From assembly GCA_003586115.2 (NCBI GenBank), contig QVOM02000025.1, forward strand, positions 49,271,395-49,335,394: DNA of 64,000 bases. The letters run 5' to 3'. The stretch comes from Salvator merianae (Eukaryota; Chordata; Lepidosauria; Squamata; Teiidae). The stretch's first letter is position 1. The number at the start of each line of letters is the position of its first letter. The notes beneath the pieces were generated by a model, which was not told the DNA's origin, ran no database searches, and was given only the letters and a program-made list of their open reading frames with translations. Below are positions 45,511 to 57,226 of the stretch, one piece after another. Both the position numbers and the translations under genes were made by a program.

Positions 45511-45691
45511 TCTTTTATTGCTTCTCTCTTTTTCTTGGAATGTTAGATAGAGGTACTAGTGGAGCATCAAGGACAGGTGTGTGCTTAATGTGTTGCTTCT
45601 TTCAATTAATGGTGTAGAACTGCTATATCCCATCCTTAGATTTCTCTGTCTATTCCCAAGTACAGATCAGATGCTCATTTCTATCTACCCA
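45511..45691. repeat. Direct repeat, unit 2 of 2
   Basis: Partner of 45103-45292. Shared blocks include GCATCAAGGACAGGTGTGTG and CCATCCTTAGATTTCTCTGT, with small deletions between them. The perfect blocks suggest a duplication not much older than the family T copies. Confidence 0.8.
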
Positions 45692-45862
45692 TACAAACAT
45701 TGAGATGAAGGATTCCTCTGCACAGCAGCTGCAGGAGCTAGGAGCAGGCTAGGCACTGGATGAGTGTGGTGACATGCAGTCACCATGGTACCAAGCTAAA
45801 ATGGTCATGCAGATTTTGCTTTAGGCAAAGCAGAAGTGAAAGAAATGAACGATTCTGTTCTA

Positions 45863-46483
45863 GGCCTTATTGCCCTTTCCACCTTAGAATGGGATAATTA
45901 TCCCATTCTAACTGGAATAGACCATGTAGCATGGACACTGTCCGCACTGCGTGGCTGGAAACCTTATCTGAACATTTGAATACTGGTGCAAATGCCTGTA
46001 GCTGTGCCTGATCCTCACCATGGCAGTGACTGGGAAGCATCCAGCTACTGCCATGACAACTGGCAGCACCATGCATTGTGCAGGTATGATTATCCAGTCA
46101 GGCCTGTGCAATCACTCCAATGGGCCCACACAATTGGCTGATTGTGCCTATGTGATTGGACAATCGTGCCCAACAAGGCCCGTGTGATGCCCCAATCAAG
46201 CCCACCCAATGCAGCAATCAGGCCTGATTGCCCAATCATGCATGTGCGATCAGTGCATCACACTGGTCTGGACTCTGCATCACCAGGTAGGTGTGAATGT
46301 ACCTTACCAGGAGGTGACTATCACCTCCTGGAAAGGTTGTGGAGCACTAATTAGTGTTCCACAGGTATTCATGATCAGGAGTGGCTATAGTCCACTTCTG
46401 GCTACTGAGGCTTCTGCAAGGTGCAGACACACTTGGGTAGCAAGTATTCTTGATGCTTGTTAGACCAAGGTGCGAACAGGCCC
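45863..46483 (-). mobile_element. Family T element, reverse orientation (about 620 bp)
   Basis: The left end GGCCTTATTGCCCTTTCCACC is decayed; the right end is AAGGTGCGAACAGGCCC. The left subterminal hairpin TTAGAATGGGATAA / TTATCCCATTCTAA (about 45883-45911) is perfect. The right one uses AGCAAGTATTC / GATGCTTGTTAGA. Between 46080 and 46230 lies the densest field of CCAAT/ATTGG-type motifs in the window, including GCAATCAGGCCTGATTGC. Flanks do not match. Confidence 0.72.
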
Positions 46484-48097
46484 AATGTCTGCACATTGCA
46501 CAAGTGCCTTGGAATTGTTACCATGGCTATAGACCCATAAAAATAATATTAGAGCTGGGTGGAGGTCAGAAAGAGAGACAAAGTATTCCCCAAAATATTG
46601 TGTTTCAGCTTTGTGGGATGGAACATCCACACAGTCTCAGTTACTTCTTTGGGACAAAGATCAACTCCAAACTTGTTACACATTTGTTTCCCCATATAAT
46701 TGCCCATAATTTCCCTAAGAAAATTTTCCTGTGACTACCCATCACTATGACTCCAAGTGAAGGCTTTTTATATCCTCTAATGACAACTAAATTTCCCTTT
46801 CAAGATTTCCCTATTGGTATCTTTACATTTGTATGGCAATGGAGATACTAATCTCAAGGGAAAATTATTTTCATCTGCTGGAAATCTATAGGCAATATTG
46901 CAACTTCCACCTTATAAGAGAGACTCTGAATCAGGATTGTTTTATTATTATTATTATTTAGAATTAGCCGGTACTATTCTCCACTGTCAGAATTACACTC
47001 TGAAATTGTGACTGTCATTTGGTATAATGGGGAAACTTCATTTGCATTTCAATCCCTATTGACATATGAGCCATGCCAGAGATATTACTGTACACTTATG
47101 CCCATCAGGACTGTAATATGGGCTTTTTTCTTCTCTCTGCCTCAAACTATTGACTTTTTTTGATAGCCTGAAATGGCATTTTTAAAGGTTAAATGCAAAG
47201 GCCCCACTGAATCTCTTTTAGCTGCAAGCCTTCCATTATATTTTGGAGGAGATTTTTTGCAATCTCCATGGCACAGTGCCATAGCTCTTCATCCAAGACT
47301 GCAAAGTACTGAGCTATGCATGTCAAACCATTACCTTGAACATTATCTAATATAACATTTTTTAAAATAACCGTCTCCAAAAAGAAAGCAAGAGAGAGTA
47401 AGAGAACAATTTTTATAGAAACACGGAGGGATGCTGGAGAGAGATTTTTGTTCCTTTTCCCTCCCCCTTGGACAGTCAATGTCTATGATGGTGATAGATA
47501 ACACTGCTACCAATAGTTAGCTACATGTGTTCCCAGTTCCCTTTATTCTGTCTGGTCTCCATACAATTACCAGCAATATCTAAAATATACAGTCTTCCGT
47601 ATATATGAAATAGTGTCTTTCCATTGAAGTAAAATTGCTATTGAGTACACCATGTTGTTAGGGACTAACAATCAGTTTGATGGCTAATATGGACAAATTA
47701 AATGTTTCAGTATAGCAAAGGAATCCCAGCAAAGAACTATTGTTTTTCAGCATTTATCTCTTTTGAGTTTTCTCTTAGGATTCCTGTCTCCTCCATTTCA
47801 ATTCCAGCTTCAAGTGGCCTCTATAATTACTTTGCTACTAGTCTTGGAAGGACACTATGCTCCTTATGTATATTTACTACATGTAAGAAGAATATTCCTT
47901 TTTTTTGCATATTTTAGGCCAGATCTCCATTTTGAAATTTAGGCAGCTTCTTCACAATCACTTGGAGGAGGCACTGCTATTGCCACTCAAAATGACACCT
48001 CCTCATCTCCATTTTCAGGCATGGAGGCATTATTTTGAGCAGTGCAGGCTACACAAGACCCACATTTGATCACCCAGTGGTATTGTCCCTAATGTGG
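46484..48097. other. Unannotated stretch
   Basis: A short ATT repeat at 46941-46960 is the only feature recognised. Frames of 60-96 codons here have no motif. Confidence 0.5.
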
Positions 48098-48600
48098 ACA
48101 GTCACCATTTTTGCATTTACGATAGTAGAACTTTCCAATTAGCATGGTTCGGGCCAGTCAGCATCAGGAACAGTGAGAACTGTTCACACCTATCAGCGCT
48201 GGAACACTCCACAAACTGACCAGCACTGGAAGCAGTGTGAATGGGAGTGCACTAGTGTAGCTGTCATGTCCAGAATTGCTTCCAGGGTCCAGACCCCAGA
48301 CCGAGCACCACAGTTTGAACCCATTGATGGCTGGCTTCAGACTGTCAGATAGCACATGCATGGCTGCGCAGTCCCCACCCCGCTGCTGCTCCAAATGTGG
48401 AAGTGGCGTGAATGCACCTCTCCTGCACCTTGTGCTAGTCAGCTTCCAAACTACAGTTTTCTCGTCCAGCACTAGACAGTTCTGGAAAGCTTTGCGTGTG
48501 CTTTGGTGAGTTTCAGGCCAGCTGGAGCCATTTGCAGGTGCAGACGCTCTGTACTAGCAACCATCCTGGAACGTTCCATTTTCTAAGTGTGAACAGGCTC
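48098..48600 (-). mobile_element. Family T subfamily 2 element, reverse orientation (about 500 bp)
   Basis: Reversed, it matches 29189-29677 part by part. The right end TAAGTGTGAACAGGCTC corresponds to the left end of that copy, with the GGAACGTTCC hairpin beside it. At the left end, AACTTTCCAATTAGCATGG and GGGCCAGTCAGCATCAGG correspond to the right end of that copy. The left terminus itself (about 48098) is decayed and approximate. Confidence 0.68.
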
Positions 48601-50094
48601 ATCACATTCTATAGGCTGGCTACATTTAGATAATTTCTATCATTTAGATGTTCCCTGGGTATGATGAAGAGGAAGTGATAAAAGATCAAGAAAGAGAAAA
48701 AGGACAAAAAAGAACATGGATAAAAAAATAGAAGCAGCTTAGACAAGCATAAGAATGCAGGAAGCCAGAGACAGTGGTTTGCTCTAGGGAATATAGAAGA
48801 AGAATATAACCTAAAGAGGGAAGGGTGGGGGGAGGGAGAGAGAGAAAGAGAGAGAGAGATGATCTTGAAGTAGCTGCTTGAAGACAAATTGCTGCATAGG
48901 ATCTTTATTCTATGAGCAATTGGCTTCTTCGACATGGAATGATCAAAAATATAAGAACTGACCATTAATTTTGGTGCTTCTACATCATATTAGTATTTTC
49001 TTTTCTGGAATAACACCATGAGAGGCCATTGACTAAGGCTCCTGGCTATAATCTTTGAAAACTAAAAAAAAAAAAAAAATCGTTAATAATCATTTCTGGT
49101 TTTAATGCTGTTCATATTGGTTGACCTTTTGCTATAATGTTGAGTATAGCAAACATATATAAATAATTTTTTGAATTTTATTAGAGAATGCTGGAATCTT
49201 ACATAATCGAATGATTGAATTAATATTTTTGTACGGTCAATGACCAGAATCAAGAATCTTACATAATTGTACATATCATTATCCATTATTCTGCATCCTG
49301 TTACGTAATTTTGCTTCCCCTTCCCCTTCCCCTCCAGACAGACCAATGATATAAGCTATTCAGCTTTTACTTTTGGAAGATCAGACTGGTTATGTCTCTT
49401 GAATCTTTGTTCTCCACTTGCTTTTGCTGCACATATTTTATTACATTTGTCCAACAATAATTTCTTGTAAACTGCATCCTCTGCCCTAAATATCTCAGTG
49501 GTGCAATGGTCATTTGCAAGCAGTTGTATATTACTCACTCAGAGAATCTGGAAAAAAACCCAAACCTTTGGATGTGATTTGTAGATCACTTTGAGAAAGA
49601 AGTTGCAAGGGGGGCACCTCTGAGGCCATATGCACATAGAGGCAAGTGTTGGCTGCTGGCTGGACAGTGAAGCTGCTTCAGGCACAGCCTAGCCATCCTG
49701 GGTGACTTTTTATACAGCCACTGTCTGGTGGGCAAAGGACAGTGTTGGTGTCTGTGCAAGGAAACCATGTTTTCTGCCTTTGTGTCAGCTGGCCATTCTG
49801 TATGGGTACAGGTAGCACCCTCAATTTCTCTTGCAATTGCAATCCAAATCAGTGAGACAGAATGCCATCAGAGTAGGAACTTGCATCCAGAGATCAGTGT
49901 GTTGAGCCCCCAACTTGGTGGCACAGCTTGGTGTCAGTTCAGTTCAGGGCAGGGAAATGTTTAATCCCATCCTGAACCTGGATGTAATGGAATGCCACTT
50001 CCTCAAGGATGTCTAGAAATGAATCTCAGCTTGAAAACCAATAATGGGAAGAGCTTCTGAACCTCCTGAAATAATTGTCATGTACATATGAAGG
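48601..50094. other. Unannotated stretch
   Basis: Purine-rich tract with (GA)n at about 48827-48860 and a poly-A run at 49062-49079. A 60-codon minus-strand frame (49356-49538) has a protein-like composition but no motif I recognise, and no splice or start context to support it. Confidence 0.5.
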
Positions 50095-50100
50095 ATTCTA

Positions 50101-50277
50101 CAGGTAAACAACTGGCTACGTCGATGGTGCTACCAGCAAGGATTTGGATTTCTAGACCATGGACTAAACTACTTATATGATGGACTCCTTGCAAGAGATG
50201 GGCTCCATCTTACAAAGACAGGAAAGAACATATTTGGCAGGAGACTGGCTGCGCTCATCAGGAGAGCTTTAAACTAG
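50101..50277 (+). pseudogene. CR1 ORF1 C-terminal fragment (esterase-like domain end)
   Basis: Fifty-eight codons ending at TAG 50275-50277. They read from QVNNWLRRWCYQQGFGFLDH through LYDGLLARDGLHLTKTGKN to ALIRRALN. The 'DGLHLT..G' phrase is the conserved end of the SGNH-esterase-like domain found in ORF1 of many CR1 elements, where the aspartate and histidine belong to the catalytic triad. The 5' part of ORF1 is lost by truncation at about 50095. The next open frame begins before this one ends, in the -1 frame. Confidence 0.85.
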
Positions 50278-53197
50278 GGCGAAAGGGGAAGGGAAGTAAA
50301 AGTCCAGAGAAAGATAAGCAGCTAATAAATACAGATAAGGAACTTGCTACCAGAAATGAAAGGAAAGAACAAAGACAAACAATTTGGAAGGAAACTAAAG
50401 GAGTCAAGCTTGAAAGAGACATTTGTCGCAAACTAAAATGTTTCTATACCAATGCGCAAAGCATGGGAAACAAACAAGGAGAACTGGAAATCGTAGTACA
50501 GGAAAATAAATATGATATCATAGGCATAACTGAAACTTGGTGGGATAATACGCATGATTGGAACACAGAGCTCGAAGGATACAACTTATTTAAAAAAACA
50601 GGCTTAATAAAAGGGGAGGAGGTGTTGCATTGTATGTAAGGAAAATATATACCACCACAGAGATTAATCTTTCAGATAATGGAAGCCCTGTAGAAACCAT
50701 TTGGGTAAAAGTACAGGGAGAGAGCAACACAAAGGATACTGTTGTAGGAGTTTATTATAGACCCCCTGGACAAACAGAATATATGGATGAACTATTTATA
50801 TATCAGATGGCCAAGCTCTCGGGGAAACACGACCTAGTCATTATGGGAGATTTTAACTATCCGGACATTTGTTGGGAATCTCTCTCTGGCAAAAGTCATG
50901 GGTCCAATAAATTCTTATCCTCTCTGGCAGATAACTTCATTTTCCAAAGGACTGAGGAAAAAACAAGGGGGTCTGCTATCTTACACCTAATCCTTACCAA
51001 CAGGGAGGAAATGGTTGAGGAAGTAAGGGTGACTGGGATCCTGGGTGGCAGTGACCATGCTATCATTGAGTTTTGGATAACAAAAGGAGGAAGATCTGAG
51101 AGGACTCGGACTTCAAGGTTAGATTTCAGAGGAGCAGATTTTGATGGACTCAGAAGGAGGGTAGGAAGGATCCATTGGCTGGATGTCTTAAAGGACAGAA
51201 ATGTCCTGGAAGGATGGGAAATTTTGAGAAAGGAGATTCTAGAGGAACAATCTTTAACAATTCCTAAAAGAAAAAAGAATGGCAAGCATCTAAAGAGACC
51301 AGGGTGGATGAACCCTGAACTTAATAACTTGCTAAAAAGAAAAAAAGAAATGTTTAAAAAATGGAAAGAGGGGGACATATCAAAAGAAGAATATAATGCA
51401 ATCTGAAGGAACTGCAGGATAAGTGTCAGAAAGGCTAAAGCTAAAAATGAATTGAGGATTGCAAGAGAGGCCAAAAACAATAAAAAAGGCTTTTGGGAGT
51501 ATGTCAGAAGCAAAAGAAAAGTCAAAGAAGCTATAAGACCTTTACAATATGAGAAGGGTGATTTGGTCAAAAACGATATTCAGAAGGCAGAACTTCTGAA
51601 CTCCTATTTTGCATCTGTTTTCTCTCAGAAAGGAAAGGAAACATCAGTTGGCCTTCACTGTGCTGTTGAGGGAATAAGAGAATCAAGGCTCTGTATGGAC
51701 AAGGAGAAGGTGAGGGAACACTTAGCAAACTTAAATGTATTCAAGTCTCCAGGCCCAGATGAATTACATCCTAGGGTGCTGAAGGAATTAGCTGATATAA
51801 TTGCTGAACCACTCTCCGTGACATTTGAGAACTCATGGATAACAGGAGAAGTCCCAGAAGATTGGAGAAGGGCAAATGGTGTACCTATCTTTAAAAAAGG
51901 AAAGAAGGCTGACCCAGGCAACTACAGGCCTGTGAGCCTGACTTCAATACCAGGCAAGATATTTGAACAAATCATTAAACAGCATATATGGGAGCACTTG
52001 GATGGGAATGCAGTAATTAACCAAAGCCAACATGGATTTGTAACAAACAAGTCATGCCAGACTAATCTCATTTCCTTTTATGACAAAATTACTGGATGGA
52101 TCGATCAAGGAAAGGCTGTGGACATAGTATATCTTGACTTTAGCAAAGCATTTGACAAGGTGTCTCATACTATACTTATTGAAAAAATGATCAAATATGG
52201 GATTGACAGGACAACTGTTAGGTGGATTCATAACTGGCTTAGTGATCGTACTCAAAGAGTGGTCATAAATGGCTTCACATCCGATTGGAAGACTGTCTCG
52301 AGTGGGGTACCGCAAGGCTCTGTCTTGGGCCCATTGCTGTTCAACATTTTTATAAACGATCTGGATGAAGGTGTCGAGGGGACGCTGATCAAATTTGCAG
52401 ACGACACAAAGCTAGGAGGGGTTGCTAACACTAGGGAGGAGAAGGAGAGGATTCAAAATGATTTGGACAAGCTTGAACAGTGGGCTGAAACTAACAGAAT
52501 GACATTTAACAGGGAGAAATGCAAAGTTTTACATCTGGGTAAGAAAAATGACAATAACCAATACAGAATGGGGGGAATCTCGCTGAGCAGCAGCACATGT
52601 GAAAAGGATCTGGGTGTACTAGTAGATCATAGATTAAACATGAGTCAACAGTGTGTTGCAGCTGCAAAAAAGGCAAATACCATCCTGGGCTGTATCAAGA
52701 AGAGTATAGAGTCTAGATCACGGGAAGTAATTGTCCCACTTTACTCTTCCTTGGTCAGACCTCATCTGGAGTATTGTGTCCAGTTCTGGGCGCCCCAGTT
52801 TAAAAAAGACATTGACAAACTGGAACAAGTTCAGAGAAGGGCGACCAAAATGGTGAGTGGTCTGCAAACCATGTCCTACGAGGAACGGTTAAAGGACTTA
52901 GGAATGTTTAGCCTGCAGAAGAGAAGACTGAGAGGAGACATGATAGCTGTTTTCAAGTATCTGAAGGGCTGTCACAGTGCAGAAGGATTGGCCCTATTCT
53001 CAGTTGCGCAAGAAGGAAGGACTAGAAACAATGGGATGAAACTTCAAGGGAGTAGATACAGGCTAGATATTAGGAAAAACTTTCTGACCGTAAGGGCAAT
53101 CAGTCACTGGAACAGGTTACCACAGGAAGTGGTGGGCTCTCCTTCGCTGGAGATCTTCAAGGAAAGCCTAAACAGATATCTGTCTGGGATGCTTTAG
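50190..53197 (+). pseudogene. CR1 ORF2: endonuclease and reverse transcriptase, one frameshift and one stop
   Basis: The frame is open from before 50190, overlapping the end of ORF1. The endonuclease domain starts with KCFYTNAQSMGNK, then IIGITETWW (catalytic Glu) and later VIMGDFNYPDICWES and GGSDHAIIEFW (catalytic Asp and His). In the seven-A run at 50592-50598 a base is missing relative to the expected frame, shifting from endonuclease frame 1 to the frame used by the rest. TGA at 51404-51406 is a single in-frame stop between endonuclease and reverse transcriptase. From 51452 a 581-codon frame carries FKSPGPDELHPRVLKEL, NYRPVSLTSIPGKIFE, VDIVYLDFSKAFDKVSH (about residue 230), SGVPQGSVLGPLLFNIFIND and KFADDTKLGG (the FADD active site, about residue 315). 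It ends in YLSGML with TAG at 53195. Both catalytic domains are otherwise intact. It is not translatable as a whole. Confidence 0.95.
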
Positions 53198-53255
53198 TGA
53201 ATCCTGCATTGAGCAGGGGGTTGGACTCGATGACCCTGGAGGTCCCTTCCAACTC

Positions 53256-53286
53256 TATGATTCTATGATTCTATGATTCTATGATT
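53256..53286 (+). repeat. CR1 3' tail, (ATTCTATG)n
   Basis: About four copies of the octamer that ends CR1 RNAs and is needed for recognition by the element's own reverse transcriptase. The mirror image ends the copy at 2022. Confidence 0.95.
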
Positions 53287-53341
53287 CATTTATTTAATTT
53301 AAACTATGTATGTAATATTTGCCTTCCCATTAAAGAATTCC

Positions 53342-53359
53342 ATTTTTTTTTTTTTTTTC
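53342..53359. repeat. Poly-T run
   Basis: Eighteen T in a row, 50 bp past the CR1 tail. No retrosequence body is attached on its right side. Confidence 0.9.
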
Positions 53360-53630
53360 AAAAATAGAGATTACAGCCAAATAATAGCAAATCCTGTTGT
53401 TCTTGGGGAATATAGGCAAGATCCACACAGGACCTTTAGTCTCTGAGGAACTGCACCAACGCACATTTGTGAGGCAGAAGAGTCCTCCCAGGACATGATC
53501 ACACCTAAGCCTGACAGTCTGTCTCAGGTACAACAAGGAAGTCAGGCTGTTTGCAGCCTGAAATGGTCTGGTCACACCTACCGTGATAATGATGATGGCC
53601 CCGCTGAGCCTTCATGGATCACCTTCACAC

Positions 53631-53897
53631 CTTACCTGGTAAAAGGTAAACTTCAGTGTGGTATGGAATGATGGGGGTGGGGGTGGCATGTCATGGTGTA
53701 GCATGGCAGGGAGGTGGGGTAGTGAGGCAGGGGGTGACACATGTGGCATGGGGCTGCAGCACAATTGGGGGTGGGGGACAACATGGGGTGGCACGATGGG
53801 TGTGGCTTGTTGTGGCACAGGGGGGTGGCATGATGAGGTCACTCAACACAGTGGGGGGAGTGAAGGGGGGCATTAAAGCTTACCTTTTACCAGGCAA
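53631..53897. repeat. Inverted repeat flanking a G-rich block
   Basis: CTTACCTGGTAAAAGGTAAA (left arm 53631-53653) pairs with AAGCTTACCTTTTACCAGGC (right arm 53876-53897) with two or three mismatches. Between the arms, 53670-53870 is strongly G-skewed on the plus strand, with many GGGG/GGTGGGG runs. Its tri- and tetra-G runs suit G-quadruplexes. Open frames inside are artefacts of base composition. The element may be larger, but I found no outer termini. Confidence 0.7.
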
Positions 53898-55732
53898 AAT
53901 TTTAGTTCGGCATGGTGGCAGAAGCAGCTACTGCACAGTAGGGCATCAGGGAGTATTGGGATGGCAGTGGAAGTAGTGCCTGTGGCATCAGGGTCAGGGT
54001 GGGAGTGTTGGCCCTTAATGGAGAGAGGCAGACCAAAGAGGCTCTGTGGGCAGCTGGTAGTGATAGCTCATGTCACCCTGCTGGTTGCCCTCCATGCTGC
54101 TGCTGACCTGGCCTGGATGCTGAGTCTATTTCTGGCTGAAATGGATTCAGTGCTGGGATTATCCAATGACAGAATAGTCTCATTTCAGCCAGGAAAGTGC
54201 TTGGAAAAACCAGAAACACACTTTGGTGTCTGGTCTCCAAGGACTTAGGATGGCCTCTATCCTTCTGAAATATGTGTGGCTACTGCCCTAGACTACAGGA
54301 TATGTACAGTCCTGAGCTTTGGGAGCACTTGCTGTGTCCTTAGCTCTCTGTAAAGCACTATAATCCTCTGCAGCGGTATACCAGACCACACTCTTTGAAA
54401 CTGCCAGGTCCAACATTGTCTTCTTCAGTGTGCACAAGAAAAGGGCCAACTTATTTGGCCACTTCCTATACATGCTGACAAAAAAAAAAAAAAAAGGCAG
54501 AAACACTGAAATGAGGAACAGTATTTCCTTTGCCCAGAGAAGCAGCAGGCATGCAAACAGTACATTGCTGCTGCAACAAGTGATAGAGTGATAAAGGAAC
54601 CATCATATGGAATCCAACACAGATAAGAAGTAAAGTTTAGGAAGGAAGCTGATTTCAGTGGGGTTGGATAGACTCCACAAGAAAGTCGTATTTGGGTCTA
54701 GAAGCAAAGGCATCCTTGAAAGGCATAAGTAGATGCTCTTCCCAGTTGCTAAAAAAAGTTTCCTATGGCACTCAACTATGAATAAGAGTGACTGGATAAA
54801 TACATGCTTTTGAAAAGGAAATCTTCCAACTAGTTCTCCCCTTCTGCATCTCCTTTGATGAAGTACCAAATGGCAGCTTCCTCACTTACAATAGTGGTGC
54901 ACACTGCAGAGAATATTTCTGGCCAATTGAGTCAGGAATGAGTCAGAGTACACTGGCAACCATTTGCATCTGGGGAACAAAACTTCCATGGCTTCAGAGC
55001 TGCAAACCAGGACATTTCTCCATGTCACTGGAAATGGCCCTAAAAGTAGGTTTGCTTCAGGAATATAATGTAATGTTACCAGTGTCCGGAATGTGGCCGT
55101 GAGTGATCATGCCACTCCTGCCTGTTTGCAGTGTGGTGACAGGAAAGAGACACAGCCTGGGCTGCAAGGGGGACCATTCCTAGGAGTGATTTCCAATAAA
55201 TGCACTGTTAATTTTTAATAGTTAATTTTTAAGTAGTTTCATCTGTTTTATTGATCAGTAAATTGAAAGAAGTCAAGTTTCAGGAGAAAGATGGGGACAA
55301 AGATTAAGAAATAGTCTACGATGTTTCCCACTTATAAGCTTCCACTTGGCTGACTTTTTTCCATTCATACAGCAATTAAGTAAAATGTATGTCTGGAGAA
55401 TCAAAATGATAACTTCAATATAATCTAATACTAATAAAGCTAATGCCAAAATAAATACAGAGCAAGAATGGATAGGACATATTTATACTTTGTTTCCATT
55501 TTGCATAAATTCACTTCCTGCCTCTGCACATTTTGATTTATTACAGATCAGAACATGGATTGGAGCAATCAAAGGTGATGCTCCAATTATATCTTCACTC
55601 CTCTCCTAGTGTCCCCTGGTTCTTTTTCACAAGTTGCCAGTATCAAAATCTACATGGTTCAAAATTCTAATGGTTAAGCAAAGGAATAAAGCTTTTAAAG
55701 TGAATACTTGCAAAGAGGTTTAAGGAGGCATT
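53898..55732. other. Unannotated stretch
   Basis: Holds a small hairpin (54129-54143 with 54180-54195: CTGGCTGAAATG / CATTTCAGCCAG) and a poly-A of 15 at 54481-54495. Nothing else recognised. Confidence 0.5.
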
Positions 55733-55750
55733 AAAAAAAAAAAAAAAAAA
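55733..55750. repeat. Poly-A run
   Basis: Eighteen A. No SINE or processed pseudogene body was recognised to its left. Confidence 0.85.
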
Positions 55751-56607
55751 ACCAGAAAAAAACACACCAAACTTCTTTCTCTTAAAGTTTTACAGGGCGA
55801 TTGTGAACACATTCCCTTTATTTCAGGCTTCAAGCTGCTTGCAACAACTATAATACAAGTGTAGAAAGTACTTTTGAAGACAGTCCAGGAAGTGGCCATT
55901 CAGGATTATACACTGCCACTTATATGCATATATTATACAATGATATCCAGCATACCATTATACTTCGAAAAAATGTATGGAAAAATTGGCTGCTCCCCAT
56001 GTACTAATGGAGGTAGCTATCTTTTTGTATGTACAATTATCCAGAAAGAGACAGTGTGAAATAATGTACAGTCACTTCATGAAACGTTTTTAAAGGCATG
56101 TTCTACCCATGGGTTATGCTTTGTGCTTTTTTTGCTGTTCCAAACAGCTTGAAAGATGAAATTGCTTGAAACTGTAAGACAAAGCAAACCTCTAAGTAGT
56201 CTACTGTAAGTCAAAATATCTACATTGTAGTCTGAGATTTGACCTGGGGGTTGGAAATTACCTGAATTTACTACAAAATACAAAAGATATAGGCTTCCAA
56301 AGTAGAACAGTCTTCTCTCCCATTTTAAAGAGAATTGGGACCTTTTCACACTTACCTGATGGTAAGTCCGCAGGTATTCTAGCAGCCTGAAGAACAGACC
56401 AGGGATGCAGTCTTTACACTTGTCCGGGTGCTGAGAGATGAGGGGGTGTGGGCTGTGTAACTGCAGCTGCACAGTCATTTACAGTATCTGCCTCTCCCTG
56501 CGAAGTCTGAACCTGCTCTGGATTTCGGTTCGGACTTTGCAGTGGTGATCTGGGTGGGCCATTCACATTTGCTGTGGTGCAGAGATATTCTAGTGCACAG
56601 AATCTGA

Positions 56608-57226
56608 GGGCCTGTTTGCACTATACAGCATAGAATGGTATAATAATATCATTCTAGGCTGTACAGGACCCCACAATGGCCCTTTCTGCACTTAGACTTA
56701 TTCCAGATTATATCTCAGAATAGGGACCTGCCATCTGCATGCTAGTGCAGACTATGGTAGGTCTTGGACAAGACCTTTCATAGTTTGCACTAGCATGTGG
56801 ATAGCAGGTCCCTATTCTGGGATATGATCCACAATAAGGCCAAGTGCAGAAAGGGCCAATGTGGTGTCCATCCACACTGCAAGGGCTCAAATAACCCAGT
56901 ACCAGGCCTCCAGCACTCACAATGCAGATGGCCCGACTAACTGCCATGACCGAGGCTGTAGCAATATCCAGGCATTGCCATGGTGACTGGGAATGCAGCA
57001 CACAACTGCACATTCACAGCTGTGATGCCACCCACTCACAGCATTCACACTTGGAAGAGTGCTGCTAACTGGCCCCAGCTGCTTCTGCTCAAGCTGTGGA
57101 CAACAATTTCATTATCCACAGCTAGTAGTAGCTGAGAGCATCTGAAGATGCTCCTCATGTGGCTGTGTGGATGCACTTATATGGTGAGCATCTGAATACT
57201 CACACGGGTAAGGCATGAACAGGCCC
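56608..57226 (-). mobile_element. Middle family T element of the nest, reverse orientation
   Basis: The left end is GGGCCTGTTTGCACTATAC and the right end AAGGCATGAACAGGCCC. Left subterminal hairpin: TAGAATGGTAT / ATATCATTCTA (56631-56656). Flanks TGA and AGA agree at two of three bases. The motif GCAGATG...GCCATGACCGAGGCTGTAG and TTGCCATGGTGACTGG are shared with 40076. It carries the family P element 56678-56857. Confidence 0.78.
56675..56860 (+). mobile_element. Family P MITE (180 bp), innermost of the nest, AAT duplication
   Basis: The element is 56678-56857, starting GGCCCTTTCTGCACTTAG and ending CCAAGTGCAGAAAGGGCC. It is flanked by AAT at 56675-56677 and 56858-56860. This is the best-preserved family P copy. 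Its halves mirror each other along almost the full length: GATTATATCTCAGAATAGGG at the left against CCCTATTCTGGGATATGATC at the right. Confidence 0.88.

Larger units (their letters stand above)
50095..53289 (+). mobile_element. CR1 LINE retrotransposon, 3.2 kb, 5'-truncated, nearly intact
   Basis: This is a chicken-repeat-1 clade LINE. It includes the end of ORF1, a nearly complete ORF2 (endonuclease plus reverse transcriptase), a short 3' UTR (53198-53255) and a tail of ATTCTATG octamers at 53256-53286. CR1 elements copy themselves through RNA by target-primed reverse transcription and are usually 5'-truncated. They end in short repeats instead of poly-A, exactly as seen. No target duplication is visible, as is normal for CR1. 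Only two disabling mutations are found in ORF2, so this insertion is much younger than the other LINE pieces here. The relic at 2022-2647 is a close relative with a large internal deletion. Confidence 0.96.

Noticed and set aside
49356..49538. 60-codon minus-strand frame with protein-like composition
   Set aside because: No recognised domain, no flanking splice sites that I could support, and too short to claim an exon.
50896..51570. 224-codon minus-strand frame
   Set aside because: It is antisense to the CR1 endonuclease/linker region, which has clear motifs on the plus strand.
53656..53976. Glycine/valine-rich 106-codon frame
   Set aside because: Result of the G-rich block; the opposite strand is open for the same compositional reason.
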